DNA of 64,000 bases from Lautropia sp. GTDB lineage: Bacteria > Pseudomonadota > Gammaproteobacteria > Burkholderiales > Burkholderiaceae_E. A model generated the notes under the pieces. That model saw nothing but the letters and a program-made list of their open reading frames with translations, had not been told where the DNA came from and searched no databases. The translations under genes and the position numbers were made by a program. The stretch lies in assembly GCA_030530775.1 (NCBI GenBank), contig JAUMUG010000003.1:186001-250000 (forward strand). Reading direction: 5' to 3'. Each line of letters starts with the position of its first letter. The first letter of the stretch is position 1. This document shows, piece after piece, positions 19,182 to 27,544 of the stretch.

Positions 19182-20474
19182 ATGAAACCCGGTTTCTACA
19201 CCATCATGGCGGCGCAGTTTCTGTCGTCGCTGGCCGACAACGCCTTGTTGATCGCTGCCATCGCCCTATTGCGCGAGGCGCAAGCGGCCGACTGGATCAT
19301 CCCGTTCCTGAAGCTGGTCTTCGTCATCTCCTACGTCACACTCGCCCCCTTCGTCGGTGCCTTTGCCGATGCCATGCCGAAGGGACGGGTCATGTTCATC
19401 ACCAATGCCATCAAACTGCTCGGCTGCCTGCTGCTGCTGGCTTCCGCCCCCCCCTTGCTGGCCTATGCATTGGTCGGCTTCGGTGCGGCTGCCTACTCCC
19501 CGGCCAAGTACGGCATCCTGACCGAGCTGCTGCCGGCCGAAAAACTGGTGGCCGCCAACGGCTGGATCGAAGGCACCACCGTCAGCTCCATCATCCTGGG
19601 CACCGTACTGGGCGGCATCCTGATCTCACCCCGGGTGTCGACCTGGCTACTGGGCTTCGACATCCCGCATATCGAAACCGGTGTCGACACCCCGGCCGAA
19701 GCCGCCATCCTGATCATCACCGCCATCTATGCCCTGGCGTCACTGATCAATCTGCGCATTCCGGACACCGGCGCCCGCTATCCCGGCCGCTCGCATCAGC
19801 CGATCACACTGGTGCGTGTCTTCATCCAATGCAACATCACGCTCTGGCGCGATCAGCTCGGTCAAATCGCACTGGCCGTCACCACCCTGTTCTGGGGGGT
19901 CGGCGCCACCCTACAGTTTCTGGTACTGAAGTGGGCCGAACACCAACTGAATATGCGGCTCGACCAGGCCACCATGTTGCAGGGCGTGGTGGCGCTCGGC
20001 GTGGCGCTGGGCGCGGTCATGGCCGCCTCACGCATTCCTCTCAAGCGCTCGATGCGCGTGCTGCCGCTCGGGGTGGCCATGGGTCTGACCGTACCATTGA
20101 TGACCCTGGTCCATAGCGAAATGATGGCCTGGGTGATTCTGCTGGGCATCGGTGGCATGGCGGGTTTCTTCGTGGTGCCGATGAACGCGCTGCTGCAGCA
20201 TCGTGGCTATGTAGTGATGAGTGCCGGCCACTCGATCGCCGTGCAGAATTTCAACGAGAACCTGAACATCCTGGTGATGCTGGCACTCTACTCGCTGCTA
20301 CTGTGGCTCGATCTGTCGATCAACGTGATCACAGTGCTGTTCGGGCTGATGGTGGCCGGCATCATGGCGCTTATCACGCTGTGGCACTATCGCAACCAGC
20401 GCTGCTTCGATGCCGAGGCCCTGATCGGCGAAACCCCGCGTGCCAAACCCGGCGAATACAAGCCGCATCACTGA
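19182..20474 (+). CDS. lplT: Lysophospholipid transporter LplT (MFS)
   Basis: A 430-residue major facilitator with about 12 hydrophobic helices, beginning FYTIMAAQFLSSLADNALLIAA, which resembles LplT. LplT flips lysophospholipids across the inner membrane for re-acylation. The partner acyltransferase (aas), often adjacent or fused elsewhere, is not in this window. A run of eight C (19447-19454) lies in the coding sequence. The chosen ATG is where the first membrane segment starts. Confidence 0.88.
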   Translation: MKPGFYTIMAAQFLSSLADNALLIAAIALLREAQAADWIIPFLKLVFVISYVTLAPFVGAFADAMPKGRVMFITNAIKLLGCLLLLASAPPLLAYALVGFGAAAYSPAKYGILTELLPAEKLVAANGWIEGTTVSSIILGTVLGGILISPRVSTWLLGFDIPHIETGVDTPAEAAILIITAIYALASLINLRIPDTGARYPGRSHQPITLVRVFIQCNITLWRDQLGQIALAVTTLFWGVGATLQFLVLKWAEHQLNMRLDQATMLQGVVALGVALGAVMAASRIPLKRSMRVLPLGVAMGLTVPLMTLVHSEMMAWVILLGIGGMAGFFVVPMNALLQHRGYVVMSAGHSIAVQNFNENLNILVMLALYSLLLWLDLSINVITVLFGLMVAGIMALITLWHYRNQRCFDAEALIGETPRAKPGEYKPHH

Positions 20475-20590
20475 AGCCACCAACCTTCGGGGATCGAGGA
20501 AGGCCGGATTCAGCACTGTCACGGGTCCCGCCTCACTCCTCACTCGAGGATAAGGCGTTTCTCGGAGCGAAAGCCGATTTCCTTCGTGCC

Positions 20591-21589
20591 CTACGCCGTC
20601 TCCGCCACGACCGAGCGGGCCAGACAAAGGTCCTCCCAGCTCTTGGCCTTGTCGAGCGGGCTGCGCAGCAGATAGGCGGGATGGAAAGTGCAGATCACAG
20701 GCACCTGGCGCCCGGCCAGCGAGATATGGTGCACCTTGTTGCGCAACCGGCTGATGGCCAGTGTCGAATTCAGCACACTCTGCGCTGCAAACCGCCCCAG
20801 TAACAAAATGCAATCCGGCGAGGCCAGCCGGATCTGTTCATGCAGGAAAGACTGGCACTTGGCCACTTCCTCCTGCTCGGGGTTGCGGTTGCCCGGCGGC
20901 CGACACTTCAGCACGTTGGCGATGAAGACGTCCCGAGCCGGATCGATGCCGGCCGCCAGCAGCATGGCATCCAGAAGTCGCCCGGCCTGACCCACGAAAG
21001 CCTCGCCCTGTCGATCCTCCTCTGCGCCGGGCGCCTCACCGATCAGCATCCAGCGTACCCGCCCGGCCTGACCACGGCCAAAAACGGTGTTCTGCCGGCC
21101 GTCGGCCAGCCCGCAGCCACGGCAATCGCTGACCGCCCGCCGCAGCTGCTGCCAGCGCTCCGCTTCGGAAAGTCCCGACTTGGCCGACAGCCAAAGCACA
21201 TTCTCCGGCATCGAAGCTTCTTCCACCGGCGATGGCCCCGATTCCCGAGCGCATCTTTCCGGTGCGGATTCGATATCCTCCCCCGTGGACTCCGGGCCTT
21301 CTCCCGCGGGGTCCATCCCCTCCGATGCGGGCCCGGCGCTTTCCGTTGCATAGCCAGAACCCGTGCCATCCGTTGCGGCTCCGAAGCCTTCCCCCGCCGA
21401 CTCCGGGCTTTCCCATTCAGGCCCGTTTCCTTCCGGTGTCGGTTCAGAAGAAACTGCGTCGCTTGCCTGCCCGATCGCTGCTTCCGCGAGCGGCAACGGG
21501 CCATGGGGCAACGCACCCGCGATCGGGCGCCACAGCGGCCCGAGATTCAACGCCGCCCAGGCGCGCCGTCGGTGCTCAATCGATGACAT
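20591..21589 (-). CDS. Type 4 (iron-sulfur) uracil-DNA glycosylase
   Basis: A 332-residue family 4 uracil-DNA glycosylase that removes uracil from DNA. The catalytic domain (about 130-332) has the 4Fe-4S cysteines C156, C159, C229 and C245, motif GEAPGAEED (184-192) and the HPAYL motif (H303). The first 130 residues are mostly Gly/Glu/Ser/Pro-rich low-complexity sequence not found in the compact family members. The ATG overlaps the end of rimI by 14 bases. It is the last gene of tsaB-rimI-udg. Confidence 0.92.
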   Translation of the reverse strand: MSSIEHRRRAWAALNLGPLWRPIAGALPHGPLPLAEAAIGQASDAVSSEPTPEGNGPEWESPESAGEGFGAATDGTGSGYATESAGPASEGMDPAGEGPESTGEDIESAPERCARESGPSPVEEASMPENVLWLSAKSGLSEAERWQQLRRAVSDCRGCGLADGRQNTVFGRGQAGRVRWMLIGEAPGAEEDRQGEAFVGQAGRLLDAMLLAAGIDPARDVFIANVLKCRPPGNRNPEQEEVAKCQSFLHEQIRLASPDCILLLGRFAAQSVLNSTLAISRLRNKVHHISLAGRQVPVICTFHPAYLLRSPLDKAKSWEDLCLARSVVAETA

Positions 21590-22160
21590 GCTGCCCTCCG
21601 GCCGACGGTACGGGGACGGCATCCAATGCCGCACGCATCACCCAGGCATCTTCCGTGCACCCGCCGGCCGAACGATAGTAACCGTTCCGTCGTCCGATCC
21701 GCACGAAACCCAGTGCCTGGTAGAGTTTCAGCGCCGGCACATTGCGCAGTGCGACTTCCAACAGCATCGTCTTCATCCCCGCCGCCCGGGCACGTGCCAT
21801 CAACCAACTCAAAAAAAGACGCCCGTATCCCTGCCCCTGACAGGCACGCGCCACCGCGATCGTCAGCAATTCGATCTCATCCAGTACCGGCAGCAACAGC
21901 GCATAGCCCCGCACCGCCGTCATGGGGACCCGGGCCGCAGCGTGCAGAAGGCCCGGCACTCTGCGACGTCCAGCCTCCGTGCTCGCGGCCAACAGCACCC
22001 ATCCCTGATGTCCAGCAGCCAACGAATCCGCCAGCTGCCCCCGGCTCCACGGAAAAGCCTGCACCTCAGACTCGATCTGTACAACCGCATCCAGATCGGA
22101 CACCTGCATCGGTCGGACGGCCATCACCATCCCGGCGACTTCATCGAACGCACCGTCCAT
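21576..22160 (-). CDS. rimI: Ribosomal protein S18 alanine N-acetyltransferase RimI
   Basis: A GNAT-fold acetyltransferase (up to 194 residues) with the acetyl-CoA loop ACQGQGYGRLFL and the downstream signature LEVALRNVPALKLYQALGF typical of RimI. The ATG follows the tsaB stop codon directly (TGAATG). Internal Met codons at residues 11, 13 and 18 are alternative starts closer to the family N-terminus. An extra segment around residues 60-80 enlarges it relative to E. coli RimI. Confidence 0.93.
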   Translation of the reverse strand: MDGAFDEVAGMVMAVRPMQVSDLDAVVQIESEVQAFPWSRGQLADSLAAGHQGWVLLAASTEAGRRRVPGLLHAAARVPMTAVRGYALLLPVLDEIELLTIAVARACQGQGYGRLFLSWLMARARAAGMKTMLLEVALRNVPALKLYQALGFVRIGRRNGYYRSAGGCTEDAWVMRAALDAVPVPSAGGQHVID

Positions 22161-23111
22161 TCACCGACCCACGTCCGTCCGGGATACCGCCTGCTGCTGG
22201 CACGCGGCTTTCCGAGCGACGGCAGCCCGACGCTGCTCGTCCCGATCGAGCGCCACCCGGTCACGGACATAAAACGGCTTCGCATCGCGCGCCGCTCCGG
22301 GGCTCGGCGCTCCGATCGACCCGGCCATCGCCAGCACCGCCCGCGCACTGGGCCGTCGCCCGGACACCTGGTTCAGATCCGAGCCCTGTCGCAGTGCCCA
22401 GTCACGCAGGGGCTCGAAATCCGCAAAGGCGCTTCCGGCCAACTGCAGCTCTGCCTGCCCTGGCCCGACTCCCCGGGCCCGACACAGCATCTCGAAAGCG
22501 CCGGCAGCCTGCTCAGGTGTCCCGACCGCTGGCAGCAACCAGGTCTCCGGCCAATGGCCAGGCAGACATCCGTAGGCGGCGTAATAGCACTCGCCCATCC
22601 GGGCATCCAGTGCCGCACACAGTAACCAGCCATTCCGGTCCCGACCTCCGGCCGGGACGCCACCCGACGTCGAGTCCGCTGCCAAGGGCGCCGCCTGCGC
22701 CGGGCCATTCTTCAGCACGCCGGTCGCACCGGCGTGTTCCGCCGAAGTCGCACCGGCACCGGGCGACCACCACGCCGGCACGGTCGCCGCCAGCGCCTGC
22801 AACGAGCCCACCCCCCCCACCGGACGTCGGCGCGGCAAAGCCAGGCCCTGCACCAATCCGGCAGCGATCCTCAACGACGTGAAAGCACCCGGCCCGCAGT
22901 TGAAATGAAAACTCTCGACGGCCGACAGGGGTTGACCCGTCTGAAAAAGCAGCCGTTGCACCAGCGACAGCGCATCGCGTGAAGCCTGCGCTCCGGCACC
23001 GGCGGCCAACGACGCCCTGGCGCCGAGTTCCAGACAAGGGATACCGGCCCCGGCAAGCGCCACGGTACAGTCATCCCATTCGATCGATAAGGCAAGGCGC
23101 AACGGTTCCAT
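22161..23111 (-). CDS. tsaB: tRNA threonylcarbamoyladenosine biosynthesis protein TsaB
   Basis: A 316-residue ASKHA-fold partner of TsaD and TsaE in making the t6A37 modification of tRNA. Conserved blocks GPGAFTSLRI and DARMGECYYAAY and the C-terminal YVRDRVAL are present. It is longer than usual (about 230) because of a low-complexity insertion around residues 110-160. A run of eight G on the coding strand (plus 22811-22818) lies near residues 98-100. It is first of three overlapping genes. Confidence 0.94.
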   Translation of the reverse strand: MEPLRLALSIEWDDCTVALAGAGIPCLELGARASLAAGAGAQASRDALSLVQRLLFQTGQPLSAVESFHFNCGPGAFTSLRIAAGLVQGLALPRRRPVGGVGSLQALAATVPAWWSPGAGATSAEHAGATGVLKNGPAQAAPLAADSTSGGVPAGGRDRNGWLLCAALDARMGECYYAAYGCLPGHWPETWLLPAVGTPEQAAGAFEMLCRARGVGPGQAELQLAGSAFADFEPLRDWALRQGSDLNQVSGRRPSARAVLAMAGSIGAPSPGAARDAKPFYVRDRVALDRDEQRRAAVARKAACQQQAVSRTDVGR

Positions 23112-23728
23112 GGAGAAATTCTAGCCCGCATTTCTCGCAGGCCGGCTGCCAGAGAACATCGACCGCCCGAGCGCTCCGGCCTCCTGTCGTCTGCCACCCG
23201 CTGGCTGCAGCGGCTGCGGCAAAACGACACCCATCATCCGCCATCGTTGCAAATGCCCCACCACGGCCACCGGGAGGCCGAGAAATTTCCTTACATCGGC
23301 CTGGGATGACACGCCTCTCGACAGGCCGAGTGTGTACACTAGATCCGTAAATTTTTCCGACGCCCAAACGGTATTGAAGTCCAACCCCGATAAAGGGAAT
23401 GTGAGTTAATTCCAGCGGTCGCGCGGCGTTGTCGTCGAAAATATTGACACGTACTCTCGTTATATCCGGTCATCATTTTGAACAAATTCGTCGGTGTTCG
23501 AGTACAGGTATCCAAGCGTTGCAATCGATCAGGCAAGTCTGCAAAAATCTGGACCAAACCTCGTGTCTGCCCGTCAGGAGACACAAAGCAAGTGTTTTAG
23601 AATCGATGACGATAGGGGTTTACCAATTTATGTAACGTCTGGTAAAAACTTCCCGCTCATGCCGTAAGGTCAGAAACAGTTGCTGCGCCCTGGACAATCA
23701 GGTTACAGAAACCCGATATCATCGGAAA
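23112..23728. other. Upstream regulatory region of ompR
   Basis: These 617 bases separate minus-strand tsaB from plus-strand ompR. The right part (23340-23728) is richer in AT than its surroundings, as expected of promoters, but I could not choose one. TTGCAA-17-CAAAAT near 23520-23548 is a weak candidate. Short frames on both strands show no resemblance to proteins. Confidence 0.4.
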
Positions 23729-24442
23729 ATGAATACAAGCGTCAGGAAACTCGTCGTCGTCGATGACGACGCCAAACTCCGAGATTTGCTCAACCGGTAT
23801 TTGACTGAACAACAGTTCGAAGTCACGCTTGCTGCCGACTCCGCCTCGTTGAACCGTCTCATGCAGCGAGAGAGCTTCGATCTGATCATCCTTGACCAGA
23901 TGCTTCCTGGCGAAGATGGGCTCTCGATCATCCGCCGGTTGCGTGCAGCCAACGATCGCACGCCGATCATCATGCTCACAGCCAAAGGCGATGATGTCGA
24001 TCGCATCATCGGCCTCGAAATGGGCGCGGATGATTACATGCAGAAGCCCTTCAACCCCAGGGAGCTGGTCGCCCGCGTCCACGCGGTGCTGCGCCGTCAA
24101 GTGCCGGCCGACACCCCGGGTGGTGCCATGCATGACATCGGAGCGGTGTCCTTCGGTCCCTTCGTCTTCGATCTGGGTACCCGGACACTGTCCCGCGATG
24201 GCGTACGCCTCAATCTCACCACCGGTGAATTCTCGGTTCTCAAGGTGCTGGTCCGCCATCCGCGCATCCCGCTGTCGCGGGAAAAGTTGATGTTGCTGGC
24301 CCGGGGCCGCGAGTACGGCGCCTTCGATCGCAGTCTCGACGTACAGATTTCCAGGCTGCGCAAACTGATCGAACCCGATCCGCAGAACCCACGTTTCATC
24401 CAGACCGTCTGGGGTGTCGGCTACGTTTTCGTGCCAGCCTGA
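23729..24442 (+). CDS. ompR: OmpR-family response regulator (RisA-like)
   Basis: A 237-residue two-component regulator. The receiver domain has D12/D13, phospho-acceptor D56 (IILDQMLPGEDG) and K105 (QKPFNP). The C-terminal winged helix (about 137-237) has the OmpR hallmark SREKLM..GREYGAFDRSLDVQISRLRKLIE. It precedes its sensor kinase by 79 bases. Neighbouring ispF-ispD-mfd match the location of the OmpR/EnvZ (RisA/RisS) pair in Burkholderiales, from memory. Confidence 0.93.
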   Translation: MNTSVRKLVVVDDDAKLRDLLNRYLTEQQFEVTLAADSASLNRLMQRESFDLIILDQMLPGEDGLSIIRRLRAANDRTPIIMLTAKGDDVDRIIGLEMGADDYMQKPFNPRELVARVHAVLRRQVPADTPGGAMHDIGAVSFGPFVFDLGTRTLSRDGVRLNLTTGEFSVLKVLVRHPRIPLSREKLMLLARGREYGAFDRSLDVQISRLRKLIEPDPQNPRFIQTVWGVGYVFVPA

Positions 24443-24521
24443 TACCATCACAGCAGCCAGTCGAGGCAACGCGCTCCGTGTCGGCCCGCTGGCCCGCTGC
24501 CGATGAAGGAATCAGAAGACC

Positions 24522-25985
24522 TTGAGGCTGAGCCTGTTCTGGCGCACGTTCGCGCTCATCATCCTGCTGCTGACGATCAGCCTGAGTACCTGGTACCAGC
24601 TGTATCGCAGTTTCGAAAGCATGCCCTACACCACCCGTGTAGCCGGTGAGCTCGCATCTGCCATCAACTTCGCCAGATCGGGGATGATCCATGCCGATCC
24701 TCGGAAGCGCGATGATCTGCTGCAGGAACTGGCCACCAACCGGGGCTTCCAGATTCACCGCGCGGATCCCACCAAAGCGGTCGAACCCTGGCCCGACGGC
24801 GCGCTGAGCAGCCGCTTCGAGACACTGCTCTCCAATCAGCTGCAGCAGCGCATACGGCTGGCCAGCCGGGTCGATGGTGCTTATGCATTGTGGGTCAGCT
24901 TCAATGTCGGCGACGAATCCTACTGGCTGGCAGCTTCCCCCAAGAAGCTCGAACAGCGCCTACCCGGCTCCTGGATGGAAGTGGTCGCCATCGGCATCGC
25001 CATCATCCTGGCGATGATCGGCGCATTGCTGATCAGCCGCTTGGTCAACCGTCCACTGGCCAACCTCGCCCGATCCATCGATCGGCTGTCGCGCGGTGAA
25101 CCGCCCCCGCGACTGCGCGAAACCGGACCGCCCGAAATCGCCATGCTGAATCGCCGCTTCAACGAGCTGGCTGGCGAACTCCAAGCGATGGACGCAGACC
25201 GGGCCATCGTGTTGGCCGGAGTTTCGCACGATGTGCGCACCCCGCTGACCCGGCTACGGCTCGAAATCGAACTCAGCGGGCTGCCCGAATCCGCCCAGGC
25301 TTCGATGATCGAGGAAATCGAGCGCATCGATTCGATCGTCCATCAGTTCGTCGAATTCGCCAGTCCGCTCGAACGCACGGTCGAAGCCGTCGACATCAGC
25401 CATGCCTTCGCCCAGTTCCTGCGCTTCTATGGCCGCGAACGGGCCGCCGGGCGGCTATCGGTCTACAAACGGATCGAACCGGGCCTGATGTGGCGAGGCA
25501 ACCCGATGCTGCTGGAACGGGTGCTCAGCAATATCTTCGAAAATGCCATCAAATATGGTGCCACCCCGGGCGAACGCAACGTCCGTATCGACGTGATCGG
25601 TCGCCGACACGAAAAAGGCGTCGAGCTGATCTTCCGTGATCATGGACCCGGCGTACCCGAAGAAGCACTCGGCCGCCTGGCCCGGCCCTTTGCGCGGCTC
25701 GACACCGAACGCAGTACGGTCGGCGGTTCGGGGCTGGGGCTCGCCATCGTCGCCCGCCTGGCCCGGCGTGCCCGGGGTGGTATGGTGATGGAAAACGCCT
25801 CCGGCGGTGGCCTCAAGATTCGCGTTGTGCTGCGAGACCTGGCCACCGACAAAGCCCAGGCGAAGGAAACCTTCGCCGATACACTCGACCCGGTCAGCGC
25901 ACCAGCAGAGCTGTTGCAAGAGCAGCAATCGACTCGCACCGGCCGACGGTCCCGACCTTCTCGTTCGTCTTCGCCTTCACGTTGA
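24522..25985 (+). CDS. envZ: EnvZ/RisS-like sensor histidine kinase
   Basis: A 487-residue membrane sensor. Transmembrane helix about 8-24, periplasmic region about 25-150, second helix about 152-173, HAMP about 170-223, DHp with [12 protein letters not shown] (H236), then the ATPase domain with N341, D373 (DHGPG) and GGSGLGLA (401-408). The start is TTG, with GAAGGA about 12 bases upstream. The C-terminal tail (about 440-487, Arg/Ser-rich at the end) goes past the ATPase domain, and its last 30 codons lie antisense to the 3' end of ispF. Confidence 0.92.
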   Translation: MRLSLFWRTFALIILLLTISLSTWYQLYRSFESMPYTTRVAGELASAINFARSGMIHADPRKRDDLLQELATNRGFQIHRADPTKAVEPWPDGALSSRFETLLSNQLQQRIRLASRVDGAYALWVSFNVGDESYWLAASPKKLEQRLPGSWMEVVAIGIAIILAMIGALLISRLVNRPLANLARSIDRLSRGEPPPRLRETGPPEIAMLNRRFNELAGELQAMDADRAIVLAGVSHDVRTPLTRLRLEIELSGLPESAQASMIEEIERIDSIVHQFVEFASPLERTVEAVDISHAFAQFLRFYGRERAAGRLSVYKRIEPGLMWRGNPMLLERVLSNIFENAIKYGATPGERNVRIDVIGRRHEKGVELIFRDHGPGVPEEALGRLARPFARLDTERSTVGGSGLGLAIVARLARRARGGMVMENASGGGLKIRVVLRDLATDKAQAKETFADTLDPVSAPAELLQEQQSTRTGRRSRPSRSSSPSR

Positions 25986-26568
25986 TCTGCCCCGGATCGC
26001 AATCGAGCACTTCGGCCATCCTGGCGATCATGCCCGGCAGCCACGGCTTCATCTTGGGCGCCTGTGCGATGATCGTCGCATCGATATTGCCCAGCCGGAA
26101 ACCCCTCGCCCGCACCGCTGCCATCGCATCGCGCAGCAGCGTCATGCTGTCGGCGCCTTCGTAGGCCGGGTCGGTGTCCGGAAAATGATGACCGATGTCA
26201 CCCAGACCGGCTGCCCCCAATAGCGCATCCGTGATGGCGTGGGCCAACACATCCGCATCCGAATGGCCGGCGAGCCCCAGCGGGTGGTCGATGTGCACCC
26301 CACCGATGATCAGCGGCCGCCCCTCGACCAGCACATGCAGGTCATAGCCCTGGCCGATCCGGAACGGCACCCCCGAGGCGGCGGATACCTCCGCGCCCGC
26401 GCGTCCATCGGCGGAGGCTGAGGGCGCTTCCGCGCCCAACGTTCCACGGGTCGAGGCCGATTCGCCCGCTGCCCCGATCACCTTGGCCGGAGCGACCGAA
26501 TGTGCAGTCCTGCCCGCACCTGCCGGCGATGGACTCGATGAATGTTCGTCTACCGATGCTGCGCTCAA
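25894..26568 (-). CDS. ispF: 2-C-methyl-D-erythritol 2,4-cyclodiphosphate synthase
   Basis: MEP-pathway enzyme forming the cyclic diphosphate intermediate of isopentenyl diphosphate. The zinc site region GQGYDLH, the [14 protein letters not shown] block and the C-terminal KAKTNEKVG are all present. From TTG at 26568, which overlaps the ispD stop codon (TTGA), the protein has 224 residues with a 66-residue Ala/Ser/Gly-rich leader. An internal GTG at 26370 would give 158 residues, the normal length. The 3' end overlaps the convergent kinase gene by 92 bases. The upstream ispD supplies an earlier step of the same pathway. Confidence 0.95.
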   Translation of the reverse strand: MSAASVDEHSSSPSPAGAGRTAHSVAPAKVIGAAGESASTRGTLGAEAPSASADGRAGAEVSAASGVPFRIGQGYDLHVLVEGRPLIIGGVHIDHPLGLAGHSDADVLAHAITDALLGAAGLGDIGHHFPDTDPAYEGADSMTLLRDAMAAVRARGFRLGNIDATIIAQAPKMKPWLPGMIARMAEVLDCDPGQINVKAKTNEKVGTVGRCESIAALATALLVR

Positions 26569-27398
26569 ACTCCGTCTCCCTGGCGCTGACCCTGCGCCAT
26601 CAATAGTCTCAACATGATCAAATCCTCCGGCGTGGTGATCTTCAGATTACGCCGGGTGCCGCTGATCATCCGGGGCCGCCCCCCTTCGGCTTCGATGGCG
26701 CCTGCCTCGTCCGTCACGTTCGGATGGGCCACCAGCGCCTTGCGCAACGCCGCGAAGCGGAACACCTGCGGTGTCTGCGCCAGCCACAGCCGGCGCCGAT
26801 CCACCGTACCACCCGAACGGTACTCGGCACTGGCCGCCAGCGAAGCCCGGGTGTCGATCCGCTTGACGGTATCGGTCACCGGCACGCACAGCAAGGCCCC
26901 GCAGGGCTCATGCTCCAGATGGCAGGCCAGTCGACGCAGGCTGCCCGAATCCAGGCCAGGACGCGCCGCATCGTGCACATAGATCCAGTCACGAGCCTCC
27001 ACCAGCCCGCGCTGGGCCATGGCGGTCAGCCCATTGAGTACCGTATCCCGACGGCTATCACCGCCGCGCCGGATCAACAGCACCTTCGGATGGCGCAGAC
27101 CGGGCAAGCGCAGCGCCAGCTCATCATCGGGCTGCACCACCACCGCCACACGGCTGACCCATGATTCAGCCAGAAAAACCGCCACCGTCGCTTCCAGCAC
27201 GGTCCGGCCACCACTCAGTTCCAGATATTGCTTGGGCACCTTGGCACCGAATCGGCTGCCGCTGCCCGCGGCCGGAATCAGCGCAACATGGCGAGACTCC
27301 GGCTGAGTCTCATCCGCCGCGGTCTGAGTCTGAGCTTCGGGGCTCACCGCGCTGCCTGCACCGCTGCCCGCCTTCCGCGGGTTCAAATCTTTCCACAT
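26565..27398 (-). CDS. ispD: 2-C-methyl-D-erythritol 4-phosphate cytidylyltransferase
   Basis: MEP-pathway cytidylyltransferase. The nucleotide-binding signature [21 protein letters not shown] is followed by [20 protein letters not shown] and [13 protein letters not shown]. From this ATG (MWKDLN) the protein has 277 residues, about 40 more than usual, owing to an N-terminal Ala/Ser/Gln-rich leader. The open frame continues to 27641 and an ATG at 27440 is also possible. It is transcribed divergently from mfd, and its stop overlaps the ispF TTG. Confidence 0.95.
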   Translation of the reverse strand: MWKDLNPRKAGSGAGSAVSPEAQTQTAADETQPESRHVALIPAAGSGSRFGAKVPKQYLELSGGRTVLEATVAVFLAESWVSRVAVVVQPDDELALRLPGLRHPKVLLIRRGGDSRRDTVLNGLTAMAQRGLVEARDWIYVHDAARPGLDSGSLRRLACHLEHEPCGALLCVPVTDTVKRIDTRASLAASAEYRSGGTVDRRRLWLAQTPQVFRFAALRKALVAHPNVTDEAGAIEAEGGRPRMISGTRRNLKITTPEDLIMLRLLMAQGQRQGDGV

Positions 27399-27544
27399 CG
27401 TCCTGTCCGCCGGGTGATCGACCCAACGGATAAAATACATCGCTGCACATCGGGCTTCGGCCAACCCCGAAGTCAGGGGCCGACCGAAATCCACCTTGTC
27501 CTGTTCTACTGTCGTCTTGACTGCCCCCAAGGGCTTCGACCATC

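Noticed and set aside
18059..20116. Open frame of about 685 codons running through alr (antisense) and lplT (other frame)
   Set aside because: It spans two certain genes and the intergenic region without any domain; it is a by-product of high GC.
23429..23635. Small open frame in the ompR upstream region
   Set aside because: No ribosome binding site and no resemblance; the AT-rich composition fits regulatory DNA.
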